Source of the DNA: a virus | DNA length: 39,315 nt | IMG/VR virus record: IMGVR_UViG_3300024528_000001 | Coordinates: 1 to 39,315 of that record | Direction: 5' to 3' (one strand) | Part shown: one piece after another, positions 17,453 through 25,614 of the stretch | How positions within the stretch are numbered: position 1 is the first letter of the stretch | How the letters are laid out: every line of letters starts with the position of its first letter | Translations under genes and position numbers: made by a program | The notes under the pieces: model-generated | What the model saw: the letters and a program-made list of their open reading frames with translations, nothing else | The model's database searches: none | Told to the model about the DNA's origin: nothing

Positions 17453-18151
17453 ATGTCAGGAACAGCAGCAGCTATAATTGGAATTGTATCATTGGTGGCA
17501 ACTATTGCAGCTAAGTCAGCAGAAGCTGGAATGGCAGCAAAAGCAGCCGATGAGGCGTCTCTTTCAGAAGAGGAGCGCCGAAAATTAGAAAAAAAACGCA
17601 GAGAAGAAGTAAGGACACAGCAAAAAAGAGCTACTGACATTAGAGGGCTTGAAAGGCAAATGACCAGAAGGAGAGGAGCGGAACAAGTCGCAAGGCAAGT
17701 TCCAGGAGCAAGGCCAATACAAAGAGGCAAGTTAGAAGCTCCACCAGCACCTGCGCCTTCTGCACCAATGCCTAAACCAAAATTGGTACCGGAAGCACTT
17801 AGGGCGCCAGTTGCAGCACCTAAAGCCGATACTGGAATATCTCCAGGTGGACTTGATGCTATTTCTGGAGGCGTTCAGCTTGCCGGACAGGTTGCCGGAG
17901 GTATAACCGGAGCAGCCGGAGCAGCTAACGAGGCAAAGGCAAGAGAAGAAGAGGCTGCACAATTAGCAAGATTGCAGGAAGAGGAATTTCAAAAGACTTT
18001 AGCAGCTAAAAAGCGTGATGTAAACTTTGCAGGATTAGCACTACAAGACAAATCGGCGGCGGGGCCTGGAGCCACAGCAAGACAAAACACTTTTGCGAGT
18101 GATTTTATGACAGCATTAAGAAATAATAGAAACCCAAGGAAAACAGCATAA
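17453..18151 (+). CDS. Internal virion/ejection protein (putative)
   Basis: The 232-residue protein begins with a weakly hydrophobic helix (AAAIIGIVSLVATIAAKS), continues as a charged coiled coil (SEEERRKLEKKRREEVRTQQ), then a proline/alanine linker (PPAPAPSAPMPKPK) and a glycine/alanine-rich stretch (VAGGITGAAGAANEA) like those of ejection proteins that insert in membranes. TAAAGGAG lies ahead of the ATG. It is the first of a run of A/G/K-rich late genes. Role inferred from composition and place. Confidence 0.55.
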   Translation: MSGTAAAIIGIVSLVATIAAKSAEAGMAAKAADEASLSEEERRKLEKKRREEVRTQQKRATDIRGLERQMTRRRGAEQVARQVPGARPIQRGKLEAPPAPAPSAPMPKPKLVPEALRAPVAAPKADTGISPGGLDAISGGVQLAGQVAGGITGAAGAANEAKAREEEAAQLARLQEEEFQKTLAAKKRDVNFAGLALQDKSAAGPGATARQNTFASDFMTALRNNRNPRKTA

Positions 18152-18181
18152 TGAAAAATATAAAAGATAACGAGGTGTTTA

Positions 18182-19684
18182 ATGGCTAGTTTTGCAGGAA
18201 AAGCGGCGGCTTTAGGTAAATTTTCATCAATGTTTAAGGATGTTGGACAAACTGCCAGCAGCCTAATAGACAAAGCAGCCGCTGAAAAACGAAGAGTTGC
18301 AAAGGAAGAAAAAGATAAACCTTTTGAAGATCTAAAAAAACGCTTATTAACAACTCAAGTTGAGGGTGCTGAATTAGGAACTCAGGAAAAAACGGCTGAT
18401 ATAGAAAGTGACAGGCAAATTGACGACCTATTAAATAACTTTGGAATAGGTGATGAGGGACGCGAAGCACTAAAAACAACTCCAATGAAATCAAATGAGT
18501 TATTGGGAATGCTTAAATCAGCAGAAAGAAACCCGCAAGAAACAATTCAAGAATACGCTTCCTTTTTAGGGGCAGATTCGCAAATAGGGCAAGAGGTTAG
18601 GGCCTCGTTAAGTCCAGGTCAAGCAGAAGCACTTGATGCTATGTTAAGTGGCAAGCCTGGAAAAACTCCAGAGGATGCAGTTAAAAGGATGGTTCCTGCA
18701 CTTGATGAAACAACTGAGTTAGGCCAACAAGCAAGGGCCACTGATGTACCAGACCCTATTTTAGCACCAGGAGAAAAAGCGCCTGAAAAACCTACTACAT
18801 CATCATTTAGGTTTGAGAAAAAAGAGCTATCTGAACCGCAAAAAGTTACAAGAGCCAGAGAGATTCTTTCTCAAGTTGAGAGCAAAAGGCCAACTGAAAA
18901 ACAAAAAGATTTAGTGAAAAGAAATAGAGCTATTATAGACAAGTTTGAGGGTAGGCAGGAAAAGAAATCTGATCTTGCAGAATCCAGAGATTTTACAGTA
19001 TCATTAGCAGATGCTCAAAGAGCGCATCAAGAAAAATTAGCAAACCAAAGATTGAATGCACAAAAAATACAAAACACAGCCAAAAGAAATCAAGCACTAA
19101 AAGATCTCGATAGAACAGAAAAAACAGAGGGCGCAAAATTTGCTCAATCGTTGCGAAAAGAGATAAAGGCAGATCCATTGGTTAAAGATTTTAATATTGT
19201 CAATACTAAATACAGAGGCATGAAATCAGTAATGGCAGAATTTATGAAAAATCCAGATAAAAAATCCAGGATTGCTGTTGATGCTGCTGTCATAACCCTG
19301 TATAATAAAATATTAGATCCTGGAAGTGTTGTGAGAGAGAGCGAATATGCGCGAACCCAACAAGGGCAGGCACTATTAAATCGATTAAAGAGTTTTGACG
19401 AAAAGATATTGCAAGGTGGTACGGGATTAGCAGTTGAAGAGTTGCAGGAAATATTGAGTATATCCAAAGTGTTGCGAGATGCTTCAAAGGGAGATTACGA
19501 CAATGCCATAAATTCTTACAAGGAAAATATATCAGATATACCAGGAGTTGACCCTGAGAATGTTCTGCGTCAATTCCAAATAGAAGATGATGACGAAAAG
19601 AGCGATACAACCTCCGAAGCTGGTGGGCTATCCACGGATGAAGAAGATGAATTAAAAGAACTCGAAAAAAGGTTTGGTAAATAA
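18182..19684 (+). CDS. Internal virion/ejection protein (putative)
   Basis: The 500-residue protein starts behind CGAGGTG. It is almost wholly helical and rich in K, E, A and Q (SSLIDKAAAEKRRVAKEEK, RAREILSQVESKRPTEKQK, AKRNQALKDLDRTEKTEG), with an acidic end (DEEDELKELEKRFG). No enzymatic motif is seen, so no lytic transglycosylase can be claimed. Its stop shares a base with the next ATG, forming one unit with the neighbours at 17453 and 19684. It most resembles internal head proteins by composition only. Confidence 0.5.
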   Translation: MASFAGKAAALGKFSSMFKDVGQTASSLIDKAAAEKRRVAKEEKDKPFEDLKKRLLTTQVEGAELGTQEKTADIESDRQIDDLLNNFGIGDEGREALKTTPMKSNELLGMLKSAERNPQETIQEYASFLGADSQIGQEVRASLSPGQAEALDAMLSGKPGKTPEDAVKRMVPALDETTELGQQARATDVPDPILAPGEKAPEKPTTSSFRFEKKELSEPQKVTRAREILSQVESKRPTEKQKDLVKRNRAIIDKFEGRQEKKSDLAESRDFTVSLADAQRAHQEKLANQRLNAQKIQNTAKRNQALKDLDRTEKTEGAKFAQSLRKEIKADPLVKDFNIVNTKYRGMKSVMAEFMKNPDKKSRIAVDAAVITLYNKILDPGSVVRESEYARTQQGQALLNRLKSFDEKILQGGTGLAVEELQEILSISKVLRDASKGDYDNAINSYKENISDIPGVDPENVLRQFQIEDDDEKSDTTSEAGGLSTDEEDELKELEKRFGK

Positions 19685-21237
19685 TGCCACTTTCAGACGA
19701 TGAAAAAGCAAGAATGCGGTATTTGCAGTTAAAAAAGAAAAAAGCTCTTAGTGCTGTAAAAACACAAGAAGCCGAAGAAGAGCCGAAAAAAACAGAGGGA
19801 ACTTTCACGCAACGTCTTGGGTTTGGTGGAACACCAGAACAAAGGACGCTGTTTGGATTGCCCCAAGATGCAGAATCAAAGATTTTTCCACGGGCTGTCG
19901 AAACAAGAGAAAAGGCGAGAGAAGACAAAAAGGTTACAGCAAAAGAATTTTTACAAACTGCTGGTTCTGGAATGGCTGATTTATTATCATTGCCAGGTAG
20001 AGCCGCAACGGCAGCACCAACATTATTACCAGGAGGTGAAAAGTTTGGTGAAGCTTTAGAAAGAAAAGAAGCTCCTAAAGACGCTAGTATGCTGCGCAAA
20101 ATAGCTGAATCAGTAACAAGAGATCCGGCCGCTATACCTGTGGGTGTTGCAACTGCTGGATTAGGCCCACTTTTAAAAGCTGGAAAGGTTCCCGCTGTTT
20201 TAGCTGGAGCTGCTGAAGGTGTTGTTGGTGCTGGGACTAAGCAGATAGAAGAGTTTGGCGAAACTGGAAAAGTTAGCCCATTAAAAGCCGCTGCTGAGGT
20301 TGGTGCATCTGCATTAACTGCTGGAGCTTTGGATAAGCTGTCACCTGTGCTCAAGAAAAAAGCTACTAATATAATAACTAAAATAATCAACCCGAAGAAA
20401 AAAGCAAAACTTATGGGTTTTGATGCAGAAGACATTTTCAAACTAAAGGTTGACGGAACCATCAAACAGACAATTAAAAAGGCAGGAACCAAAAAGAATG
20501 TTTTAATCAAAGAAGTTGATGATATAGTTGAAAATTATATGAAGAACAACGCAGATAAGAAGATTTTTGTCAACAAACATTTTTCAAATGCTTTAGATAA
20601 AATAAATGCAGGAAAATTAAAAAATATCTCAGCCGATGAAGCGAAGACTGCAAGAAGTTCTATAAAAGAAATATTCAAAGAGCTTCAATCATCTAATGAT
20701 TTAGGTAACTTGGACGCAAACGGATTGAGGAGGTTAAAAAATAAGTTGGGGAAAATGGCCTTCAGAAAAACAACTGACTTGTCTCCTGATGCTGACATTG
20801 CAAAGCGAAAAGCAATAAAAACTATCTGGCAAGACGTTGTTGATGATTTTTACAAGTTGGTTCCAGATGCGAAAGGAAAATCAAGCGACATACACAAACT
20901 AGATGTTATAGAGGGTGCGGCAAAAGAAATCAATGAAAAAATAAAAGAAAAAGGCGGCAAGCTATTCAATCTTTCGTTAGGTGATTTAGTGGCATTGGGT
21001 GCAGTCAGCTCGTTTGGGCCTATCCCAGCCGGGGCTGTTACTGCGGGTGTCGTAGGAAAAAAGGCATTAACTACAGGGCCAGGCGCTCAAGCGGTACGTT
21101 TTACAGGTAAAGCTATAGGTAGACCATCTATTCAACTGGGCGGCGCTGCTGCTGCTGGTAAAACAATGGCAGAGTTATTAAAAAGTAAAAAAGATGAAGA
21201 AAAAGATAGAAAATTAGCAAATCGCAAAATATTTTAA
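19684..21237 (+). CDS. Internal virion/ejection protein with glycine-rich hydrophobic segments
   Basis: The 517-residue protein has a lysine-rich start (MPLSDDEKARMRYLQLKKKK), hydrophobic glycine/alanine stretches (IPVGVATAGLGPLLKAGKV near 155 and GALGAVSSFGPIPAGAV-type sequence near 440-450), and a central helical region. This mix of amphipathic helices and membrane-compatible stretches is typical of the last ejection protein before lysis genes in short-tailed phages. It may form part of a membrane channel. A 406-codon frame on the other strand is only its shadow. Confidence 0.55.
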   Translation: MPLSDDEKARMRYLQLKKKKALSAVKTQEAEEEPKKTEGTFTQRLGFGGTPEQRTLFGLPQDAESKIFPRAVETREKAREDKKVTAKEFLQTAGSGMADLLSLPGRAATAAPTLLPGGEKFGEALERKEAPKDASMLRKIAESVTRDPAAIPVGVATAGLGPLLKAGKVPAVLAGAAEGVVGAGTKQIEEFGETGKVSPLKAAAEVGASALTAGALDKLSPVLKKKATNIITKIINPKKKAKLMGFDAEDIFKLKVDGTIKQTIKKAGTKKNVLIKEVDDIVENYMKNNADKKIFVNKHFSNALDKINAGKLKNISADEAKTARSSIKEIFKELQSSNDLGNLDANGLRRLKNKLGKMAFRKTTDLSPDADIAKRKAIKTIWQDVVDDFYKLVPDAKGKSSDIHKLDVIEGAAKEINEKIKEKGGKLFNLSLGDLVALGAVSSFGPIPAGAVTAGVVGKKALTTGPGAQAVRFTGKAIGRPSIQLGGAAAAGKTMAELLKSKKDEEKDRKLANRKIF

Positions 21238-21257
21238 TATTAACTGGAGGTGTATTC

Positions 21258-21428
21258 ATGGACATAGTAACAGAATTTTGCATTAAGAATTGGGAATTTA
21301 TTTTATTAGGCTTTGTGATTTTAGAAAAGATAGTAAAAGCTACACCAACGAAAAAAGACGACATTATATTTGACATGATAATGAAACCAATATTCGAAGC
21401 TATTAAAAAGAAGGTAGGCAAAAAATGA
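21258..21428 (+). CDS. Small single-span membrane protein, holin candidate
   Basis: This 56-residue gene starts at ATG 21258 behind TGGAGGTG. It has one hydrophobic segment (FILLGFVILEKIV) followed by ATPTKKDDIIFDMI and a basic C-terminus (AIKKKVGKK). The segment 'IVxxTPTxKDD' recurs in small membrane proteins of many phages that are commonly annotated as holins or as lysis-region proteins. Its ATGA overlap with the next lipoprotein gene supports a common lysis or envelope function. Whether it forms holes cannot be told from sequence. Confidence 0.65.
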   Translation: MDIVTEFCIKNWEFILLGFVILEKIVKATPTKKDDIIFDMIMKPIFEAIKKKVGKK

Positions 21429-21943
21429 GATATTTCTTATTACTAATTTCTGCATTATTAGTATTTAGTACAGGGTGCAGCAAAAAAAACAAAAAGTTTG
21501 ATCTCATGAGAGACCCTATTGAAACAGTTGAACAAGTCCAGCCGGATATTGTAGAAGAAATAGTAGTTGAAGAAGTAGTTGGTCCTGTAATAGCAGAAGA
21601 CCCTTACACGCCTATTGATGCAATAATTTACTTTGATCTTGATAGCAAAGAGCTTACTCAAGAGTCTATAGATGCATTGAATGTAATAAAACGCAATATC
21701 AAACCTGATGCAGAACTTGTTATAACAGGCGAAACGTGCCCGTTAGGTGAGGAAATATACAATTACAGATTGGGCCTTAAAAGGGCAAAGAGTGCATATG
21801 ATTATTTGTACCAATACCTAAAAGGCAAAATTGATATAGTGTGTGCCTCAAAAGGTGAAGGTGAGCTTGTTAATGAGAACCCCGATGAATATTATCTAAA
21901 CCGTAGGGCTACAATAAAAGAACAAGTGAAGCTGGAGTACTGA
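21425..21943 (+). CDS. OmpA/Pal-like lipoprotein
   Basis: The 172-residue protein has a lipoprotein signal (lipobox-like FSTGC, lipid-modified C18), an acidic, valine-rich linker (EEIVVEEVVGPVIAED) and an OmpA C-terminal-like domain. Seen: AIIYFDLDSKELTQESI (opening strand), TGETCPLGEEIYNYRLGLKR (positions 101-120) and a closing YYLNRRATI. In the family the equivalent 'GHTDxxG...YNxxLSxxRA' loop binds peptidoglycan. Here R120, N159 and R160 fit, but the aspartate of GHTD is replaced (GETC). So cell-wall binding may be changed or lost. It lies in the lysis region; an outer-membrane-to-wall link, spanin-like role or exclusion function are options. Confidence 0.75.
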   Translation: MRYFLLLISALLVFSTGCSKKNKKFDLMRDPIETVEQVQPDIVEEIVVEEVVGPVIAEDPYTPIDAIIYFDLDSKELTQESIDALNVIKRNIKPDAELVITGETCPLGEEIYNYRLGLKRAKSAYDYLYQYLKGKIDIVCASKGEGELVNENPDEYYLNRRATIKEQVKLEY

Positions 21944-21944
21944 T

Positions 21945-22697
21945 ATGGATACGCTTGTTACTACAATAACTAATGGCATATCCTCATTTGCAGGAAGTCA
22001 TAGTAGTCTATTTGAACTTTCTGTTGCTGTAACAGTGGCAATCGTTTTAAAAAGCTTGTTATCCAAAAAGTACACAGAGGAAAGTGTTAAAATTATACAG
22101 GCCGTTGCGGGTATTGAAAAAACCCTCTTGGGATACCATGAAAAATTAATGGCAAATTCAAAAGACATTAAAAACATACTTGTTATATGTTCAGATTTTG
22201 ACAAGCGCATAGATCGTTTAGAGCAGAAGAGTAATATTATTAGAGAGAAAGAGTGCGTTAACACACTTATTGTTGATGACCAAGAAGAGGTTGCTACACA
22301 CCTTCAGGACTACATCAAAGCACGGCTTTCTGAAAAAGAAAAGTTCTCACCATTTATATTTGATACTGATGTTGTAAATAGTTATGATGACGCTATAAAA
22401 AAACTAAAATTAACACTGAGTAGTGAAAAGAAATATGATGTAATTATTACAGACATTAATTTAGGCGAAGGTAAGCTTGGATGGGATATTGGCAAATATT
22501 GCGAAGATGAAAATATTACCATAAACTCACGCGACAACAAACCTAACATCTTGTACTTCTCTGGCGATAGCACTTTTAATATACCAGCAGATAAGGCAGA
22601 AAAATTTATCACATTAGAAGAAAACATATTATCCAAACCCCTAACAGATGGCGAGTGGATAATTTTTGAAAACAGATTACTTGAGGCAATTAAATAG
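21945..22697 (+). CDS. Membrane-anchored response-regulator receiver domain protein
   Basis: The 250-residue protein has a hydrophobic segment (about 24-39, LSVAVTVAIVLKSLL), a helical linker (about 45-100), and a CheY-like receiver domain (about 105-250). All signature residues are present: acidic pair D111-D112 (LIVDD), phospho-acceptor D170 (VIITDINLGEG), S206 (ILYFSGD) and K231 followed by P (LSKP). No DNA-binding or enzymatic output domain is attached. Start at ATG 21945, TGGAG upstream, one base after the previous stop. Receiver domains are rare in phages, and a membrane-fused one beside a holin candidate is more so. It may sense or titrate a host phosphorelay; the output is unknown. 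Confidence 0.8.
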   Translation: MDTLVTTITNGISSFAGSHSSLFELSVAVTVAIVLKSLLSKKYTEESVKIIQAVAGIEKTLLGYHEKLMANSKDIKNILVICSDFDKRIDRLEQKSNIIREKECVNTLIVDDQEEVATHLQDYIKARLSEKEKFSPFIFDTDVVNSYDDAIKKLKLTLSSEKKYDVIITDINLGEGKLGWDIGKYCEDENITINSRDNKPNILYFSGDSTFNIPADKAEKFITLEENILSKPLTDGEWIIFENRLLEAIK

Positions 22698-22708
22698 AAA
22701 GTGAAACT

Positions 22709-24220
22709 ATGAAAAAGTTATTATTGTTGTTTGTTGTGGTGCTGGTCGCATTTTCAACCCCGCATAAGACAAATAAAAGTTTTGTGTATGGAGTTTATAA
22801 GGTCGGAGACAAAAGGACAGCTTCAGGCAAGGAACATATGGGTGTTAGGGATGGAATGATAATTGAAGTTATAGACCCCGAAGAGTGGCCACAAGGTGAG
22901 CCTGTTATATCAAATTTTATGCAGAAAGCATTTTGCATAATAAAACACAACAGAAGCTGGAAACAAGATCTAAGGGATGCGGCTACAGACTCTGGTAATT
23001 CAAATAACCCACAAAGTTACAAGGTTAAAAGAAAGAAAATTGATTTTAACGAAATAGGTAATACCATTGGTGATACAGCTCTTGACTGGAAATTGAGGTG
23101 CGATTCTTTGGTTATGATTGACGGTACCAATTTTGACAAAAAGATTTTAAAAAACACTGCTGTAATAGACAGGCCACTTAATTATATTTGCTATGACTAC
23201 AACGCTATCACTTCAGGGAGCGCCACCGTTGGGAGTGGTGGGACTTATGCAACATTCGCAATAGCGTTGGCAGATTTAGGAAACCTAACTGGAGATGTAA
23301 CTTTTACACAAATTACTGATGCGACAGAAACGGCAACGGCTGGAATATCAGAGGATTTAGGAGGCTACACGCTTACAATAACATCCAGCACAGATCATCA
23401 GGGAAGTTATAATAATGGTCTCTTGCTTACAATGCAACACAACGTTCACATGTTTCTTTTGGGCCAAGAAGGAAATGGTGTAGTTGATTTGTGTTGTCTC
23501 AAAACGATTAGAACTGTTGCGCCTAATTCATCATCAAGAGCGTTTGTATTAGCTGCAAATATTTCGGCCGGAGTCCAAACAATACGCATATACAATAATA
23601 TTCATAATGGCGACCAAGGGGGACACATGTTCTCAAGCACCGACGACACACCAACCATTTACATGTATGACAATATTAGTTTGGCAGGATATTCGGGGGT
23701 AAGTGTCGATCTTAATGACGGAAATGCTAACTCTGTTTATGAAAACAATTCTTTTTATAACCATACTGTCGCAGGAATAAAAGCGAATGATGGCGCTGGG
23801 GCTTTTGGGGTTTATAGAAATAATATTTGCATCGACAATTTTGCAGACTTCTCTGGTATAAGTGCAGGAGCTACAGGGGTAAACAATATTTCTGGAGATG
23901 CGACAGCGGACGATGGTGGATGGTCAACAGGCTCTAATAACTTAACAGGACTTTCAGCTTCTTCGCAATGGGTTAGTGTAGTTGTTAGCGATGGAGACAG
24001 TTATTTGAAACCTGTCGCCAATTCTTCTGCGGCTTTATCGGGGACAACCCCATCCTATGCAACAACTTTGATTAATGGGGTTGTATGGACTTCGGAAATA
24101 GGTGCTAAAAGTAAAGTTGTCTCAAGCTCAAACAAAAACTTTTCAAAATACAGTAACCCAACATACAAAAATGCAATATATAAAAATGATGATTATAAGA
24201 AGTTTATATACAACAAGTAG
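22709..24220 (+). CDS. Beta-helix tailspike-like protein with signal peptide
   Basis: The 503-residue protein begins with a Sec signal (MKKLLLLFVVVLVAFSTPHK). After an N-terminal domain of about 140 residues comes NYICYDYNAITSGSATVGSG and GGTYATFAIALADLG, the opening seen in parallel beta-helix adsorption proteins. Repeats with N/Y-rich turns follow (IRIYNNIHNGDQGG, TIYMYDNISLAGYSG, VYENNSFYNHT, VYRNNICIDNF), as in right-handed beta-helix rungs. The tail end (KYSNPTYKNAIYKNDDYKK) is basic. It is the last + strand gene; a hairpin overlaps its stop. Tailspike or receptor-binding function is inferred; the export signal is odd. Confidence 0.7.
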   Translation: MKKLLLLFVVVLVAFSTPHKTNKSFVYGVYKVGDKRTASGKEHMGVRDGMIIEVIDPEEWPQGEPVISNFMQKAFCIIKHNRSWKQDLRDAATDSGNSNNPQSYKVKRKKIDFNEIGNTIGDTALDWKLRCDSLVMIDGTNFDKKILKNTAVIDRPLNYICYDYNAITSGSATVGSGGTYATFAIALADLGNLTGDVTFTQITDATETATAGISEDLGGYTLTITSSTDHQGSYNNGLLLTMQHNVHMFLLGQEGNGVVDLCCLKTIRTVAPNSSSRAFVLAANISAGVQTIRIYNNIHNGDQGGHMFSSTDDTPTIYMYDNISLAGYSGVSVDLNDGNANSVYENNSFYNHTVAGIKANDGAGAFGVYRNNICIDNFADFSGISAGATGVNNISGDATADDGGWSTGSNNLTGLSASSQWVSVVVSDGDSYLKPVANSSAALSGTTPSYATTLINGVVWTSEIGAKSKVVSSSNKNFSKYSNPTYKNAIYKNDDYKKFIYNK

Positions 24221-24240
24221 CACTTAGTTACTTGTTGTAT
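24208..24240. terminator. Hairpin between convergent operons
   Basis: ATACAACAAGTA, a nine-base loop, and TACTTGTTGTAT make 12 perfect pairs. It spans the stop of the last + strand gene and the stop of the last - strand gene (24228), exactly where the two transcription units meet. T-richness after it is moderate on the + side (TGCTTTAAGTTGTTTT). It likely ends late transcription and may act in both directions. Confidence 0.65.
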
Positions 24241-24356
24241 TGCTTTAAGTTGTTTTGGCTTTTAATTATTTTAATATATTTATAGGAAGTTAATCCAGAT
24301 AGTAAAATAAGCATTAAACAAATTGTAAGTAATATGCCTTTCAGTATTGTTTTCAT
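24228..24356 (-). CDS. Tiny membrane protein, 42 aa
   Basis: This gene starts at 24356 with an ATGA overlap with the stop of the zinc-ribbon gene upstream. The product has one hydrophobic segment (ILLTICLMLILLSGLTSY) and a basic, polar tail (KYIKIIKSQNNLKQYNK). It is the last gene of the - strand and its stop lies in the terminator hairpin. The overlap and clean membrane topology support it; function unknown. Confidence 0.6.
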   Translation of the reverse strand: MKTILKGILLTICLMLILLSGLTSYKYIKIIKSQNNLKQYNK

Positions 24357-24646
24357 ATTTTGCTCTGCTCAAACATCATTCCGCAATTTGGGCAGGTTAG
24401 AAAATCATCACTAGGACTTACAGCCTCACCTTGTATTATTTTGCATTTAGGGCAAAAGCTTACATTCGATGTTGTCACCTTACTGCTCTGGGTATTGCGG
24501 ATTATCGCTTGATAATGATACCAACGCCCGGAACTATCGAATGCGACCATCGGACTACCGTACGGCTCCCACCCATCTTTGCACAACTCGTTTACTGATT
24601 TTGCCATTTTGTGCGGATCGTTGTTAAGTGTTATATTATATTCCAT
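24353..24646 (-). CDS. DUF1737-like domain plus zinc ribbon
   Basis: The 97-residue protein starts behind TAGGAG. The first half (KSVNELCKDGWEPYGSPMVA, then YHYQAII) resembles DUF1737, a small domain frequent in phages with the 'xVNxxxxxGWxPxG...QAm' pattern. The second half is a zinc ribbon with FCPKCK and LTCPNCG. Combined proteins of this type are known only as hypotheticals; a small RNA- or DNA-binding role is possible but not shown. Confidence 0.7.
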   Translation of the reverse strand: MEYNITLNNDPHKMAKSVNELCKDGWEPYGSPMVAFDSSGRWYHYQAIIRNTQSSKVTTSNVSFCPKCKIIQGEAVSPSDDFLTCPNCGMMFEQSKI

Positions 24647-24715
24647 TAGTAATTCTCCTATAATATTCGTTTTTAAAAATTAATTGACTACAACTTTTAC
24701 GAAACGGGTGAAGTG

Positions 24716-25048
24716 CTAACAATTACCTTGCATAGCTTGAGAATAGCAGCTTGAACAAAACCAACCTGTGTTTCCACCTTCACATTCTGTGCATTTTACA
24801 CTTTCGATGTTGGTTGACGTCATTTTGTTTTCCTTGGCTTCTGAGTTTGGCGAATTTGGTAAAGGCATCCAATGAGTTATGTTTCGGCCACACAAGTTAT
24901 GCGACGCTCTCCACAACCATTGTTTTTCATCATGAAGATAGTAGCAATCAGTACGCCTTGATTCATTATCTGCATCATAAACATCTACCAATTGCCCCTT
25001 TTTAGGCAACTTTACATCAACACTTACCCAAATGTTATTATGTGCCAC
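24716..25048 (-). CDS. DUF551-like protein with Cys-rich tail (GTG start)
   Basis: Start is GTG at 25048, sharing a base with the previous stop (TAGTG), seven bases after GGAGG. The 110-residue product shows the DUF551 pattern: WVSVDVKLPKKGQLVDVYD at the front and ITHWMPLPNSP at the end of the domain. A C-terminal tail has CTEC, CSSC and ends GNC. The same tail type (TNIESV, CxxC, GNC) ends the unrelated protein at 31239-31499. DUF551 domains are common in phage early regions and have no established function. Confidence 0.75.
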   Translation of the reverse strand: MAHNNIWVSVDVKLPKKGQLVDVYDADNESRRTDCYYLHDEKQWLWRASHNLCGRNITHWMPLPNSPNSEAKENKMTSTNIESVKCTECEGGNTGWFCSSCYSQAMQGNC

Positions 25049-25449
25049 TAATTAACCTCCATTACAACACTAACATTATTAAAAGCCGTTCTTCCACCAA
25101 GCCTTTTCTTAATTACAGCATACTCTATCTTAGTACAAGTAGCTCCTATATGATTTCTTTCCCATACACAAAATGGAGTTTGTAACATTGCGCCTCTAAT
25201 CTCGAGTCTCATACTCGAGTGTTTCATTCTAACATTACAATCTTTAATGCGATAAACATTATCAGATTCTTTAATGTTGGGATGGTCAAGTCTCATAACT
25301 CGTATGTAGTTATTTAATACTTCTTCACTACAATAAAACGAGTAAGATAATCCTTCGCATTTCAACGTCACTTCCTTTTCACCAGGAAGAAAGAAGCAGC
25401 CATTCATAAATACAACTGCTACGATTAATGATAGGGTTAGTTTTTTCAT
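25048..25449 (-). CDS. Small lipoprotein, hypothetical
   Basis: The 133-residue protein has a lipoprotein signal (LIVAVVFMNGC, lipid-modified Cys near 18) behind AGGAG. The mature part has six further cysteines (TLKCEGLSYSFYC, DCNV, FCV, CTKI), suggesting disulphides, consistent with a periplasmic location. No family recognised. As an early-gene lipoprotein it could change the envelope, for example to exclude other phages. Confidence 0.65.
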   Translation of the reverse strand: MKKLTLSLIVAVVFMNGCFFLPGEKEVTLKCEGLSYSFYCSEEVLNNYIRVMRLDHPNIKESDNVYRIKDCNVRMKHSSMRLEIRGAMLQTPFCVWERNHIGATCTKIEYAVIKKRLGGRTAFNNVSVVMEVN

Positions 25450-25473
25450 ACAGATCTCCTTTTTTTTAAATTA

Positions 25474-25614
25474 TTAATTTTTCCACATTAGCGCATTACC
25501 AACATTAAGCAATACTTGCATTTGTGTGAGCTTTGGGTTTCTTGCCCAATACACAAACAGTGAAACATTAAGATAAATTACAACTATCAATATAATTTTT
25601 GATATTATTTTGAT
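25474..25614 (-). CDS. Small membrane ORF with apparent non-AUG (ATC) start
   Basis: A 46-codon frame directly follows promoter P1 and a perfect AAAGGAGG ribosome site, but no ATG, GTG or TTG lies at a usable distance. The first in-frame candidate is ATC at 25614, five bases after AGGAGG; an ATA also follows in frame. The peptide (IKIISKIILIVVIYLNVSLF, then WARNPKLTQMQVLLNV) has one membrane span. Either a rare start codon is used, or the start was mutated, or the ribosome site serves another purpose. Confidence 0.4.
   Translation of the reverse strand: MKIISKIILIVVIYLNVSLFVYWARNPKLTQMQVLLNVGNALMWKN

Noticed and set aside
18151-18189. 12-codon frame between the genes at 17453 and 18182
   Set aside because: It starts at a stop-overlapping ATG but is too short to support and is explained by the spacer with the next ribosome site.
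19290-20510. 406-codon open frame on the - strand
   Set aside because: It lies opposite two well-behaved late genes, has no ribosome site and an unnatural serine/proline-rich composition; it is a shadow of the + strand codon pattern.
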